Below, piece by piece: positions 14,532-29,900 of a DNA stretch of 64,000 nt. Below the pieces are notes generated by a model that was not told where the DNA came from, ran no database searches, and saw only the letters and a program-made list of their open reading frames with translations. Position 1 is the stretch's first letter, and every line of letters starts with the position of its first letter. Origin of the DNA: Psoroptes ovis (Eukaryota > Arthropoda > Arachnida > Sarcoptiformes > Psoroptidae); the NCBI GenBank assembly GCA_002943765.1, contig PQWQ01000005.1:2133501-2197500 (forward strand). Direction: 5' to 3'. A program made the translations under genes and the position numbers.

Positions 14532-17500
14532 TATTAATTCAAAAAAACAAAAAAAAATAAATAAAATTCAATTTTTTTAAATATTTTTTATATAAATATA
14601 AATATGAATTATAAATAATTATAAATTTATAAATAAATTTTCATTTTTATTATTATCCATTTATTAATTACAAAGAAATATACAAATTTTCTTTTCTTTT
14701 TTTTGTCATTTTTATAAATTACAAATTTGATATAATTGTATACAAATCACAAAAACATGAACATGAACAAACATTTACATTTTACATATATATAAATATT
14801 GAATATTGAATACAGCACATAATTCATAATACAAAATATACATTATATTATTATGATAATTACACATTATCAATTATCAATTATTGTAATAATTTCAATA
14901 TTAAAAAAAAATTGAATTGAATTTTAAAATGGATTGACGTTTTATTGAATGAATTCAATATAAAAAATTCATTTTTGATCATGTTTGAGCGATTTAATTT
15001 CTAAGTCGATTCCGTCAAATTCTTTCGAAGAAGAATGACGTTGACACGTACATTTTTGATGCACGTGTATTTATCTAATTCACGTGTAATGAATGTATGA
15101 TGATTCATTCATTTATTTCGAAGAGATAAATGCAAATAATAACGCTATACATTACAATTCATTGAAATGCAAACAATTTAATCCGATCCATTTAATTTTA
15201 GAATGAAAATTAATAAATTGTCCATGAAAGATTTAAAAGTTTTAAATTAGATTCAATTCAAAAAATTAATTCAATTCAATTTATTCCAAAAAATTATCAT
15301 TCCAAACTCCATGTAATCATCACAATCATCAACAACAGCAAAAATAACATGGAGTTATCACCATCAAGCTATCATCATCATTCATTGTTGAGTGAATGTG
15401 GCCACTTTGTATTATTTATTTTACATTTATTACATTACAAATATGATACAATACTTATGAATTGAATTTAAATGATGGCATGGCATGGCTTGATTTACAT
15501 TATATCATTATTATTATCGTTGAAATTTAATTTTTTTTTCAAAGATTTCATCAAGTCTGTTCCATAACAAAGTCTATGGGATTTTTTTCGAAATGTTTGT
15601 TTGTTTTCGTTGAAATCTTTGAATTGTAAATCACACACGTGGTAGTATTGTGAAATGAATTCACAATTGAAATTAAAATTTCAAAATTTTTAATTTAGAT
15701 TTCAATTGAATCAGTCCGAATCTTATCAACAACGACAACAGCGATGGCCTTATTGAGATGAAATAATTATTATCTTTGAAAATGAGCAAAGAAGAAGAAG
15801 AAGAACAACGAATACTTGTTTCATAATTCAAAGTAAATGAAATTATCATTGAACAAAAATGTAAAATGACATGAATGATGAATGATATTAATGATATGAA
15901 TGAATGAATGATGAATGACCATAAGAAAATTGAAATTGAAATTATTTCCAATTTCACTTCTCCACCTTGTGATATATTGACACAGCTTGGACACACATAA
16001 ATGTGTACGAATAATTTTTAATAATTTTCAAATTGATTAATTACAAATTAATTAATGAATCATCGAAATTACCTAGAATGAATTCGTACTCAGGTACGAA
16101 TGAATAGAAAAGTGAAATCATCGTTTTGATAAACCTGAAATTTATTATAATTGATTCAAATCAATTTTCAATCTAATTGATTCAATTGATTGATTGATTT
16201 GATTTTGGCTCAAAATTTTTATTCTTCTCAAAATTTTTTCTTATCCGAAAATTTTTCCATTTTGAAAAATTGGAAAAATTCGAAAATTCCCAATGGCCAA
16301 TCAATCAAATCGATCATAATAATCATAATTGTATTGATCATTTTTCAACTTTTCCAATGTGAAAAATTTGAAATGTAATTCAAAAATTTTGTTCAATTGA
16401 ATTAAAATTGAATTGAATTAAATTTGATCCGATTTTTTGGCATTTCTCACTGCTTCGAATCAATGTTTCCGATCCATTATTATTATCAATTTGACATGTT
16501 TTGATTGATGGACAAATTTTCTCTTATTGTTCTTTGTGATTTGATTTATGATAAGCGTTATTATTTTTTTTTTTTTTTGTTTCTTCGGACAAACAAAAAT
16601 CAAATCAATGACCGTTTGTCTTGTGTCCGGAATGGTGGAATGATCGAAATTGTCCAAATGGCGATGGAATCATCAAAATTGCTGGCTTCGCTGTCGAATG
16701 TTGTCGTTGCTGCCGATCGTTGCGATACGTTTTAAGCATTTGGAACGCAAAATTACCGAATCAATGATGACACACCAAGAATCAGCGTCCAGCTTGTCAT
16801 AGGACCCTACCTTTGATTTGATCTTTGACGATGAAAATTAGCGAGAAGATTAGTCAATGATCAATTCAATTCAATCGATAATTTTCCAATTCGAATCTAT
16901 TTCAAGTAAATGATCAATTCAATCGTATATTTCCATGTATTCAACAAAATGACAATGACCTTGTTGTAATGATTATTATTACGTCTGTTTGAAATATTTA
17001 TGTATTCAATAAAAGCTATTTCCAAATCTATTAATGGTCAAATATGTCCATATCATTATGAGTATTGAATTGAATAAATTTGCAAAATGAATGTATCAAT
17101 GTATTTAATGTATTCACACAGACAAACAATATACAAAGATAGAAATGCATCGATTAAGGCCATGAACGATTGTGTGTGTGTGTGTGTGGATTCAAGTGTA
17201 CATTGATATTGTAATCAATGTAATTTAAATACACAAAGTTTAACCCTTTGCATTCGACAGGTGTTGATTAAGCTCTACGATCATCATGATTTTCTCTTCG
17301 TTGTCCATTGTAATGAATGCATTGATATTCAACGAGTTTTTTTCAAATGTTTCAACAACAACAACAACAACAACATCATTTTGACCAAACCATATTTGGT
17401 CAAAAATGTTTTCAAATTTCAAAAAAAAGTGAAATTGATTTTTTGTTTGAATTTAATACTCTTTGATGTTGCTGATGCTGTTGTTGTTGTTGTGTGAATG

Positions 17501-18325
17501 TACTTAAATCAAATCAAAAAAATTTTAAAATTAACTAAATTGAATTTCGATTGCGTCATATGATCAGATGAGATTTAAATTTTTAAAAATTTCAAAATTT
17601 ATGAAAAATTTTCAAAAATTTTGAAGCAAAATCTGTGATCAATCAGGTGTGAATCAAAGGTAAATCAACCGTATTTAAATTGACAATTCATAAAAATACG
17701 TCTAATTGTCAAAATATCTTTGCGAACACCTTTTTCCTTCTATTCAAAGGATTTAAAATTTCAATCTTTTTTCTAAGACCTCAGCTTATTTCCATCGATT
17801 TTTAAAAATTTCTTTGATAATTTTTACCTTTCACTTTTACCAAATCAAATTTTTAAAAATGTGAGACTTTTTGATTCGTGGCCAAAGTCAAAGAAAAATT
17901 TCGATTTTGCTGGATGAATTTCAATAATATCACAATCTCCAGATTCACCAAAAAATGTTCTGGATTTATTTTGTCAAGAAATTTGGGTATTTTTTGCAGT
18001 GAATAAATGAACAAATAATTTTGAAAGGACTATTCAAATCAACCATTTTCGCATAGAAGATAATTGATTTTTCATTCAAATTAAACATGTAAAACATTGA
18101 AGATTATTTTTTGATCAATAATCATTCATTGATTCAATGCATCTAAATACAAAGCCAATAGATAAAAATAGAAAATTTTTAATTCAATCAATCAATCAAA
18201 TGATTGATTGATTGATTGATTATTGATTAAATAATGTACATAATTTGGGGAAAATTCACTTTTTTCCCCCCAAAAAAATGTTTACATCCATGTCAACATG
18301 TTTATTGATACACGTTTCATTATTC

Positions 18326-18358
<33 letters not shown>

Positions 18359-21300
18359 ATTCAATTTTATTGAATTCAATTTGATTGAATACTGAAAATG
18401 ATCCAAGTTTTCTTTGTTTGTTGGACTTCGAAACAAAATTTGTTCCAATCACGAAATCTTTTCAAAACAACAATCATTTTATGATCAATAAAGATAATAA
18501 GATAATGGCCATCATCATCATCATCATCATCAACAGCATACGAACGAACGAATCGATCAATCATATTAAGTCGTGCATCGATTTTGTAATTTGGCTTGTT
18601 TGTGTTCGATCATAATAATCAAAAGTGGTAATCGATGATTTTTTCTATTGTTGATCATTGTTGATCATTGCTTATTGCTTGCTTGCTTTACACACACGAT
18701 TATCATTGTAATTTGATGAAATTGAATTTCAGATTTCAGCTTTTATTATTGTTTGGTTCCGAATGATGATGGCTAATGATGGAAATGATTAAGTGAAAAA
18801 TGATTTTTTCTTTTCATTTTTTGCATCTTTCAATCAATTAAATTAGTCAAAGATTATTTTTGGACAAATTGAATGATCTTTGAATTTCATGGATGCAAAT
18901 TTTTGCCTTGGAAAGCCATGCGATGCGAAATGGCCAATTTGGAAATGATTTGGCTGATTATTTCTCCTGAATCACCGATTCCAAACTATTCATAGAAACA
19001 TCGTGCTTGATGAAATCAAAGTGGAAAGGTGAATATTTTCAATTTTCAAAGGTGATTGACAAAATTATCAGTAAAATTACAATCGTCGAAGCATCGATGG
19101 TCATCTTTGGTGATGGTGATCATTATTGATGATGATTGCAGCGATGATCAATGATGATCAACGATGATGACTTGACAATCTTTGGAAATGACCAGGTCGT
19201 AGTGTTTGATTTTCGACCGCATCAATGAAAAATGAACCAAACAAACACTTGAAGACCTTTTGAAAGATATTTTCGAACGATTTTATTCAAGAAAAAAAAT
19301 TCAGAGATAATGAAAATGATTGAGTTGATCTTTGTAGGAATATTAAGTCACGAAAATGATTTTTGAAAAGGTCCCCAGCTAATAATTTATGTGCTGATTG
19401 ACTCATATTGGAAACATTATTTGAAGCACACAGTCAGACACACACGTTGAACATTATCATTATTGCCGCATCCGTATTTATTTTGCATCAACACCAACAT
19501 CGACAACTACATCATCATCATCATCATCATTACCATCTTAATCATTATCATTAACAGTGTTAAATCATTAAAATATATCCATGAGTGTATGTCTCGTATC
19601 TATTAACATATAATGATGATTTAAATTTTGCTTCATGATCATAAAACAAAGAAATCCATTCATTCATTTATTCGTTGATTCATTCATTCATTCATTTATT
19701 CGTTGATTCATTCATTAATACTCAATAATACACCATTGAATCATTATTATTACATAATTTAAATGATTCACAGGAAGGAAGCCTTTTAAAACAACAGAAA
19801 ACAATGATGATAATGTTTGACTTGCAAATATCAACACACATTTTACACGTTTTGAACCTCGAACGTTGATTTTCTCTGTTTGAGAATCGTCATGATCTTA
19901 TGATGATCATCATTATCATTATCAGTATTCAACGATGATAATTTCCAAAAAGCTAATTTGCTTTCGTTGATTATGATTCAATGTGTTTGAGTCGAAAAAT
20001 TGAGACAAAGATGAAGACAAATATTATTCAGAATCATTATCTCGTGTCTATTATCATTAATGAAACGAAACGAAACGAGAAATAATGATGAAATCATTAT
20101 GATCCATTATCATTATCAATAAATTATGTTTTAGCACGTTTTCATTGAGATATTTTTCGAAAAATTTTGGATTGAAAATTCAATTTCATTAATTTATATT
20201 GGAAATTCAATGATTAATATGTTTATTTATTCCATTCATTCATTAATATGTTCGTTAATATGTTCACGATGATCGAGAGTACGTGCCACATGCATTTGAT
20301 AATGAGCTTCGATGTTGTTGTATGTCGATTATACGTTCGTTTCTTCATTTGAAATAATGCATCCGATTCGGAAAAAAGTAAATCGAATTATCATTCATTG
20401 AATGATAATCGATCGATTGATATTAGTGTAAAGAGGCAAATAGTTAATAGAAATAGATGTGAACAATTTGTAATAATTTGTAATTCAATTTCGCATTCGA
20501 AAAGGGTTCCAACGATTCCATTATCTAATGAAGATATAATTTCACAAGAATCTAATCGAAGTTCGAGAGAATCTAATTGAATTTCGGAAGAATTTCAATT
20601 AAATTTGAATTCAACGAACAAAGAATTATCGTCATTAAGGCTTTCGCCTTCATGAAATGCACCGATCATCATCAAGGAAAACGAATCGTCGGTATTTTTC
20701 TTATTTAATTTGTTACCATTTCACCATCGATTCACACGGAAATCAAATGATTTCAGAATCGATTGTCATTTCTATGCCATTAAATAAGCCATCAAATTGA
20801 ATTGTGATGATGATTCAAAGATTTTCAAAACTTTAAATTTCGCAAAAAAATTCAAATGTATTCAAAAATTCAAAGCCAAACGATTGAATATCGATTTGAT
20901 TGATTCTACTGTTGATAATGATCGTATTGATCCGTAATGATCATCATCATCATTATCATTGAATGAAGGAAGTGAATTTTTTTTTTATTTCTGAATAAAT
21001 GATTTCAACCATTTTTCAATGATTAGACGTTACGCAAAGCAGAAAGCAAATGGAAAATCATGATCAGCCAATTATAAATGATCAATGATTGATTATCAAT
21101 AATATAACATTGAATAAATAAACATTAAGTAAACCATTTGAGTGAATCATTTGAGCAATATTTGAGTAGCATTGAAATCTTTGTACTTATTTATTTTGAT
21201 CTGATGATTTTCAATTGAAAAATCAATGAAATTTCTCCATAATTCAATTAAATCAAGTTGATTTGAATGTTTAAATCAATCATTTTGTACTAATGATCAT

Positions 21301-24300
21301 TTGTATAATGGACAATTTGTCCGAAATTTGTTCTTCGTATCTTGCTGATATCGTTTTTCAATATCAGATCGTTTACTCGTTTGTTTACCATGAACAAGAT
21401 GCTGTTCTAATGCTGAGTATTCTAATAGATTTTTAATGGACAAAGCCAAAAAACTGTTGTTAATCATTGATGATAATGATGATGATTCAATGCGTTCAGA
21501 AGCGTTCTGATTCAATTCGAAAAACTTCAAATATTTGTTTATCTTGATATTCAAAGAGAAAAATCAATGATTATCGATTGTCCATTGTTAATAATTTTGC
21601 CATCATTATTCTGTTGTACAATTTCTGTACAACGAATGACAATTCAACTGTTGTCAATCGTTGTTGTTCTTGAGAACATATCGATCGATTGGTTTCCTAT
21701 CTTCTCTTTTGGCTGATGATGATCATCTCATGAATTCAATTCATCAAATCAATAGTTTTTGATTTGAATAAATAAACAAAATCAATCAATGTTTATTTGT
21801 ATGTTTGTTTGTGTTTGATTCAAATCGACTGTGTGTTCAATGAATTCAATTATCAATCCATTTTCAATCATGTTTTGGTTAAATGAACCAAAAATTATCC
21901 TTTATCGTTTGCCCACTTCAGAGTCGTACAATTACTTCGATTAGAGTGAATTAAATGGCTATCAGTGAATTAAATAGATTCAAATTATAATAATTCGATC
22001 ATCATCATCATAATCATCATTGATGCTCTTGAATAATTTACCATTTAATTGTGCTTCAGATTATGTTACCATTTACCATCATTATCATTGTTTGAAATGT
22101 TAAACATGTTCGAACATATTTGAAAACTGTGGTTTTCAAATATTAACTCGAGGATTTCCCTTGGCTATTTGGAATTTTTTGTTGATCCAACAATCAACAA
22201 TACATCAATTTTGAATCCATCATTGTTGGATTCATAAGAAAATAATAGATTGAGTGGCCATCGATGATGGTCGGATATCGAAATTATTGAAATTCAAATT
22301 GAATTAATTTTAATTATTGACAGGCGTCATTAGCCATCATCAGCGATGATGATGATGATAATTAAAATATATTTTTGTACCAAATTTACATTATTAATAA
22401 TGTATTAACTTTATTAATAAATGATGTGATGATCATTTGATGATGATGACCATGAAACATGGACCATAGATTATCACATCAAAGATTATCATTATTAATA
22501 TCATTATCAATGTTCATAAATAATCTTCATAATGGAAAATGCATTAATTTTCAATGTTTAACGCTCGATTTCAATGTATCGATACAGCATTACAAAAATG
22601 TTTCCACGGCAAAAATTAACGGCATATTTAATGTTATAATTTTAATTGATGATCGCCTAAAGGTGTAATAAGATGTATAAGTCTACGATAGTCGTAAATA
22701 CATGGAAATACATATTTTTTCTATTTCAAAAACATCAAGTCACGATATTGCATTTCATTTTAAATCATATAATGTTATCCAATCCAATGTATCCATAAAA
22801 AATATTATGAAAATTCATTTCAATTTGCCCGAAGCAAATCATTTAAATCATTTTAATCATAATTAAAAATGATATTTATGATTCTTTGACAAAGAATTAT
22901 ATTTTTTTTTTTTTTTTTTTGATTGAATCATTGAACATATCATAAAATATATATGAACATGTGAATTGAATTTTTGATTGAAATCATAATTACTTTTCAC
23001 CCTTATTATTACTGTCATAATTATTTACATAAATAAGATGAAAATTCAACTCTAAAATCATTCAACCATATATAACAATTCATGAAAATGATTTTGATGA
23101 TATACAATCATATACTATACAATCTTACAAGACACGGTATTAAGAACAGAATTTTAATTTAAATCTTTCTAAGGAATTAATTTGAATCAATTGCGTGAAT
23201 ATTACGCTTCGAACACACACGATTCTTTGAGTCTTAAAATTTCGCGAAGTTCAACTTTCTAAATATCACCCGATTCGGGTGCTTGATTTTGGTTTGGTTC
23301 GGGGCATGATTTTGATCTGATTCGAGGATGCTACGGTTTCAGGATTCCCTAGACATCCAGGAATTCTGGCCCACGGGAACCCTCTAAGTATTATGTTGAG
23401 TTTCATTGAGTTATTCTCATTTTTTGCCTGCCAAAAATTCTGGTTTCAGTGATTCGGGAAGAAAAAGCGAATCCTTCGGAAAAATCATTTCATCTACGAA
23501 ACAATTTTGTAAGCTGTCAATACTCAAACAATTGAAATCAAAGATTTTGAAACAGATTCGGCTGTGAATGTATTGAATGCATCAAACGTGTTCGATGATC
23601 AATGGAAAATTAATTTCGCGGAGCAAGAAAAAAAATCAATTGTTTTCGAGTATGAAGAATGAGGAAACATGAAAAAAGTTTCAAAAACTTTTTTTCGGGT
23701 TTTGGTTTTGTTCAAAATCAATTTTGATCTCCTTAACCATCACCATTGAAAATCAATGAATGAATCGATTGATTATTTGTGAAAACCACAAAATTCTTGT
23801 GAATTCTTGACTCAAAACACACAAGATTTTTTTTCCTGGTAACCAAGATGTAACATTCACACACCCGAATTCCTTTACAATAATTTATGTAATCACCTCG
23901 GAAGAAGAACAGAGAATTTTCGAACAACAAAAAACCGAAAACCAATCGATTATCAATTGATGGAACCATGATTATTACCGAAATTTTTAATTAAAATTTT
24001 TGAGGTTTCGAAATTCGTTTCAACACACGATGGGTGGCTGTGATTTGTCGATGGTAATTTTTGATTTTTTTTGATTTGATTCCTCTCAAATTATCGAAAA
24101 TTAAATGATTTTCTCTCCTCTTCGTTCTGATTTCGAGCCATTTCTTTCTTGAATCGGAGGCTCGAAGAACCGAAAAAGCCATAAGAATCGATAGTAAGAC
24201 TATAAGAATCCCTGATAAGTGATAAGAATCGACGAGAATCGAGCCCGAAAAAAACCATTAAAAAGGTGCAAAATAATAAAAATAAACGATCGACTAAGAA

Positions 24301-26091
24301 TCTACAAAAGTTTCCTATCGTGATTTTCATGTTTTTTCTAGTGAATTGAATAATTTACAGCCCAAACCAGCAATCGGATACCTCGGTTAATACCTTTTAA
24401 ATGTTTTTTTCAGGATCTTAGACATACACACAAAACTAATGATATGTCGAAGAATTATCAAGAATTATCGCCATCGATACCCTTGGGAATCGGACAAAAT
24501 TGTCCGAAAACGAATTATCGATCGGTCAGACAATTGAATCTCTGAATTATTCCACGGTCATTGTACCTGAATTATCGGGGAAAATTGTTTCAAATTGTCA
24601 AATTTTGACCACTTCGGACGCATATGGGCCTCGGAATGGTCGGGATTAAGGTGGAAATTTTCGGAAACACAAATGTAAAACTATTCCATATGGACATTTC
24701 TGTCAAATTATGGATGAATAATCTGAAATTTCTTGAAGTTTTGAAATTTCAAAATTATAAAATGATGAATCAGTTATGATCATAAATATGACAACAACAT
24801 TACTATAACATATCAACGACAAAAATGGTCAAATAATTTATGAATGATATTTTCTTACATATAAATACATGATTAAATTATGACAAAATATTATTATTTA
24901 TATTATCATGTGTTCAAAGTTGTCCAAATTCATTTCCAACTTGGGCATTATTACTTCTCGTAGGAAGCTCAATCAAATAGTTCAAAGATCTTTGAACAAA
25001 TATATTTTCGTTCAGATCATTGAGCTCTGGAGCGAATACGATGAAACGATGATACAACGAGAAAAAAGATGTTTTGTTTTTCGCTTGAAATTTGCTTAAA
25101 TTTACCATTCATCAAATCTTTCTCAGTGGCTTACGCCTACACATTCATTTGTTTTAAAATGAACGATATATGTCCACAGAAATGAATATTTTAAGATAAG
25201 ATATATTACTTTCTTACCAAAGATAATCTAGTCTAAATTAAATCTTATGAATAAAACAAAACAAAAATGATGATAAATATGATTAGATTTGGATTGAAAA
25301 TTAGTTTTTGGAAAATTGAAATTCAAGATTCTCAAATTCAAGATTTGAATAAGATTTGAATTTTGCCGAAATTAAATTTCTTGGAAATTTTGAATTTCTC
25401 AGAATTTAAATTTGTTTAATTTTGAATTTTTCCGAAATGGAATTTCTTTGAGATTTGAATTTGTCCAAGATAAAATTTCTCCAAGATTTAAATTTCTTCA
25501 GATTCGAGTCGTTGTTGTTGTCGTTACTGCCGCTGCAGCAGCTCGCCTCATTGTTTAAATCCATTATACCCTCAATCAGACTGATGCCTGATGATCGAAT
25601 GTGAAATAAGATAATTTCAAATAAAAGATAATTTAAAAGATAATTAGATCGTATCATTATCGATGTTTGATAATCTTGAATTTAATGAATTCAAAGATTA
25701 ATTAAATTTTAATGATGTTTGATTGATTTCAAGTTTTTTTTTGTCTCTCTTCATTTAGTTCTTTGTTGTTCGTCGTTCTTTGATCTTCGCTTATCTTTGT
25801 TGTTCTGCGTAGTAGGTTGTTCATCTTCGGTTTCGATATTTTCTTGAGACAAAAATCCAATGAAAATCAATCGATCGAACCAATCAATCAATCAATTTCA
25901 TGATTCATTGATTCATTGATTTTTTTTCGACTATTTTCTCGTTTGATTTGTCTGTTTTCTTTTGTTTGAAATTGAAAAAAAAATTTAAATTTTTTTCCCT
26001 TTTCTGGAAAATTATCATTGTAAACTACATTATAACAAATGAATACTTTGACATACATAATGACGAATGATCAAATGAATGAATGGATGAA
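14532..26091. other. Long gene-poor AT-rich stretch
   Basis: No gene can be supported over 11.5 kb. Simple-sequence features include a 30-base A run at 18327-18356, GATT/CAAT repeats forming a 14-base hairpin at 18185-18214, CAT/GAT tracts, and a T run near 22904-22920. Two stretches have higher GC and more coding-like composition without recognisable similarity: 16590-16830 (a plus-strand frame of about 40 codons after a poly-T run) and 23220-24720. They may be old transposon relics. Confidence 0.5.
18185..18214. repeat. Simple-repeat hairpin of CAAT/GATT units
   Basis: CAATCAATCAATCA is followed after AA by its exact reverse complement, giving a perfect 14-base stem with a 2-base loop. It probably arose by inversion of a tetranucleotide repeat. 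A 30-base A run lies about 110 bases downstream. Confidence 0.8.
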
Positions 26092-26097
26092 GAGATA

Positions 26098-26949
26098 TGT
26101 TACGATACGACAAATAAATTACGAATAATCATTTCATTAACGAAGACGATAACTAAGATTTATTTAATGCTGAAAGATACAAAAATAATTGAAAATACGA
26201 ACACAAAAAAATAACCAAAAAAATACCTTGATTTGGTTTCACGAAGATGTTAACATAAGAAAGAAAAAAAATAATATAACAAATCAAACAAAGAAATTTT
26301 TTAACAACACCCAACCGATTAAGGTTGGACTAACGTGTTGGAGAAGCATAAGCAAATTTTTTTTTCATTGGTCCTACCACAAAATGAGGCGTCAACAAAT
26401 TGAAATTTTTGAAAATTCGTTCGCGCGAAAAAAATTTGAGCATTTTTTCCCCAAAATGGGGGGGCAAAATTCAAAAAGCACTATTTTTACTTATTGAGGA
26501 TAACCCAATTCAGTTAAATTTTTGAATTTTAAAAAATTAATAATTTTCAAATTAATTTGGATTAAACTAATTAATAATTATTTAATTTATTTAATCATCT
26601 GATTAGATAATTTGAAGCTAAATAAATATTGAATTTAAATTTGAATTCAAACCGAATTTGAATTCAAAAAAGACTAGCAAGTTGGATAATTGAATTCATA
26701 TTGTCATTTAATTTGATTATTGTTCTGATTAATCATTTCGCTAATCATATTAATGATAAGAGTCATTCTGGTTATCCGTTTAGCGTTGTGACAGTTGTAA
26801 CTGTTGGCAATACAAATTTTCGCTAACTATTTTCTATACATTTTTTAAGCCGCTGTTTCTTTGGGTGCTTTGGGTGAAAAAAAAAACGCGTGATGAACAG
26901 TCAGAGACGAAAAACAGAAAAACAAATTCACAAACAACGTATCAATTCA
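26098..26949 (-). repeat. 3' LTR of the BEL/Pao element, split by an insertion
   Basis: Bases 26098-26307 and 26877-26949 together match the 284-base LTR at 31815-32098. The middle is a foreign 569-base segment inserted in an A run. The LTR's polyadenylation function in this copy is therefore probably altered. Confidence 0.93.
26308..26876. mobile_element. 569-base insertion nested in the 3' LTR
   Basis: The segment is absent from the other LTR, so its edges are exact to within the A run. It starts CACCCAAC and ends TTTGGGTG, giving a 7-base terminal inverted repeat (CACCCAA). The target is an A run: 2 A remain on the left and 10 on the right, against 13 A in the intact LTR. A target duplication therefore cannot be told from slippage. 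No protein is encoded. Near its right end it contains, in reverse orientation, the 20 bases ATAGAAAATAGTTAGCGAAA that recur at about 49390, so it may belong to a family with other copies. Read as a MITE of unknown superfamily. Confidence 0.75.
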
Positions 26950-26969
26950 TCCTCGCGGCCCGAAGAAAA

Positions 26970-29900
26970 TTAAATTTCTTCAATTCTTTTATCAGACGTA
27001 ATAACAATTAAACCAATAATAGGTCGCCATAAGATTCCACCATTAAATTCTATCAAAGCTGAACGCGGAAGATTATCTCGACCAAAACGCAGATCCTTGA
27101 TTAAACCGGTCGTCCATCCATTATTAAATTTTTTCGTAGGTACAAGAACATAATCGCCAATATTAAGAATTTGATAATCCGTTTTTGGTCGAAGCCCATA
27201 TGATTGATGATATCGTAACAATAATAATTTTCGAAACCGTTTACGCAAATCAACTTTGAATTTATAAAATTTATCTAATTCAATATTTGGATCATTTTCG
27301 CTTAATTCATTATGTGGCGGACGACCAAAAACGAATTCGTGGGCTGAAATAGGTCGATCAGAGAATAGAATTGGTCGGGAATTGATAATTCCTTCGGCAT
27401 CCTTGAAACGATACAATGCGTCGAACAACGATCGGCAATTGTTGTTAAAAATTTTCAAACAATTCTTAATCATTTTTATAAAACGTTCGGCTGTCCCATT
27501 TTGCCATGGGCTCAAAGGGGTAGTATTCCACCAGACAATATTCATTTTAGATAGATTTAGGGCAGATTTTAGACGCATAAAATTTGTACCATTATCAGAA
27601 CAGATAAAATTCGGGTAACCAACTTCGTTAAAGATCATTTTTAAAGACCGAGCCAATGCTGCAGCTGATAAATCTTCGACTACATTAATTCGAGCACATC
27701 TCGTTAATAAACATACCACAACTATTCCATAATATTTTCTTTTGTTAATCAGGAAAAACGGTCCAAATAAATCAATTGCAATATTGATGAAAGGATGGGC
27801 ATCTTTGTCAAGAATTTCTCTTGGAGGACCAAAAGGTATTTTCAGGGGTTTTCCACGAAATCGTTTACAGATAATACATTTATTAATAATCTTCTGCATT
27901 GATCGATCTGCATTACCAATTGTAAGATATCTTGGAACTTGAGCTAAGGATAATTTAATACCATTGTGCAAAGAATTCGAATGTGCTTCGGATAATAGAT
28001 AGAATGCAATTTTAGATTTAGCAGGAACCCATATAGATTCACTACCATCTCGTAATCGGTATTTTATTAAACCATTTGAATTGACATAATGATCCATAGA
28101 TGATGAGAATTTGAAGTTCGATTGAAAGATTTTAATCAATACATCTAAATCAGGAATAATCGTTGGTTTCTTAGACCAAGCTCGGAATCGATGAATCCAT
28201 TTGAGCATCTTGCGTAAACTAGACAAATTATTAAAGAATCGAAAAAGAGATGAATCTGTAACCTTCATGACAGCTGCGCAAACAACAACAACATTACAAC
28301 ATTCGGCTAAATACGATTCATTTAAAATCCATGGCTTTAGCTTCATATAAATCGGAACTGATGCTGGTCGGCTATAAAGATCAGCAGGATTTTTGTTTCC
28401 TTGAATAAACATTAAATTTGCAGATAACTCCATAATAAGTTGTTGAATTTTGAAAACACGTCGACCAATATTAGATTTGAGTTTGTTCGGATTGTTCTTT
28501 AATCTATCGAGGTTTATTTTTGAATCGGAATAAAAAGTTATTTCTGGGAATATCGATGATTGATTCAATGTAGCCACTATTTTTTCAGTCATTTTGATCA
28601 TCTCGTACAACGCAATCAGTTCTTTCTCTACAATCGTTTTGTTATTGGAGGCAATACGAGATTTACCGAATAAAAAGTGACCATCCAAATAAATACAGTA
28701 ACCATATGCATTTTCGCTCGCATCCGCAAATCCTTTAAGTATCGATGCACTATTAATAAATCGTTTTAACTTAATAGGTTCTATAGCGGACCATTTAGAG
28801 GTAAATTCAAACCATGTATTTTGCACTTCAATTGGAACGGGTTCATCCCATTCAGACTTGATAATTTTCGAAAACAATAATTTTAAATTCAGTTTTAAAG
28901 GGTCCATAAGCCCTAACGGATCAAAAATTTTACCCATAAAAGATAACATGGATCTTTTAGTTAAAGTCGAGACCATCGATGGAAAATTTTTAAACGATAA
29001 TTCATCGCGAACAATATCCCATTGCATACCCAGAACTGAAACTCGATCATTATCATCAGACGCCGAATTAAAAGATTGAATATTTGAATAAATTTTGTGC
29101 ATTTCAAATCCGGACATTCGAAAATAATAATTGGCGAAATCCATACATAATTTCATTTGGTCAACGGATTCAGTAGTTAAAAGTAAATCGTCCATATAAA
29201 AAGCTTGTAAGAGGAACGATTGGCATGTTCGATCGGGTATCATTTTGATGATTTGATTCAAAACTTGTGTTAGGATAGCTGGCGACGATACAACTCCGAA
29301 TGGCAACACTGTCATTTCGAATTTCTTAATTTCATTATTCGGTTCTTTCCATAACATTCGTAAAAATTTTCGATGTTCGTTTTTAATTTGGATTTGTAGA
29401 AAAGCCTTTTTCAAATCGGCCACAAGAAGATAAGGAAATAATCGAATGCGCAATAAATGGGGAACAATATCAAGCCCAATAACGATACCCTTCCATAAAC
29501 AATAATTTAATGAATCTAATTTTCCAAAAGATGCATTGAAGACAACACGAAGTGGAGTTGAGGATGAAGATGGGCGGATAATAGCATGATGCGGAATGAA
29601 AAAACCATCTGAATCCTGTACTTCGACCGCATGACCAGCAGAAACGTATTTCATAAATTCTTCACGGTATTTCCAGTACGTGTTATTCGCACGAAGACGA
29701 TCTATTAATTTGTTCAACAGAAACAATGCTTTGTTGTAATTGTTTGCTGGTCGTTTATTCGATTTGAAAGGTAACGATGCCTCAAAGTGTCCATTCGGTA
29801 ATCGAATAATATTCATATCGAGATCGAGTTCATCTTCATCATGCGATTCGATCATATCAGTCACCATGTTTTCTTCTTGTAGAATATTCGGTTGCGATTC

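Noticed and set aside
16505..16735. Plus-strand 76-residue frame ending NVVVAADRCDTF
   Set aside because: The second half looks coding, but the first half runs through a poly-T tract. There is no splice-supported extension and no recognised domain.
23220..24720. GC-richer stretch as a possible gene or transferred DNA
   Set aside because: Every frame is broken within about 80 codons and no domain is visible; there are only short repeated phrases such as ATAAGAATC.
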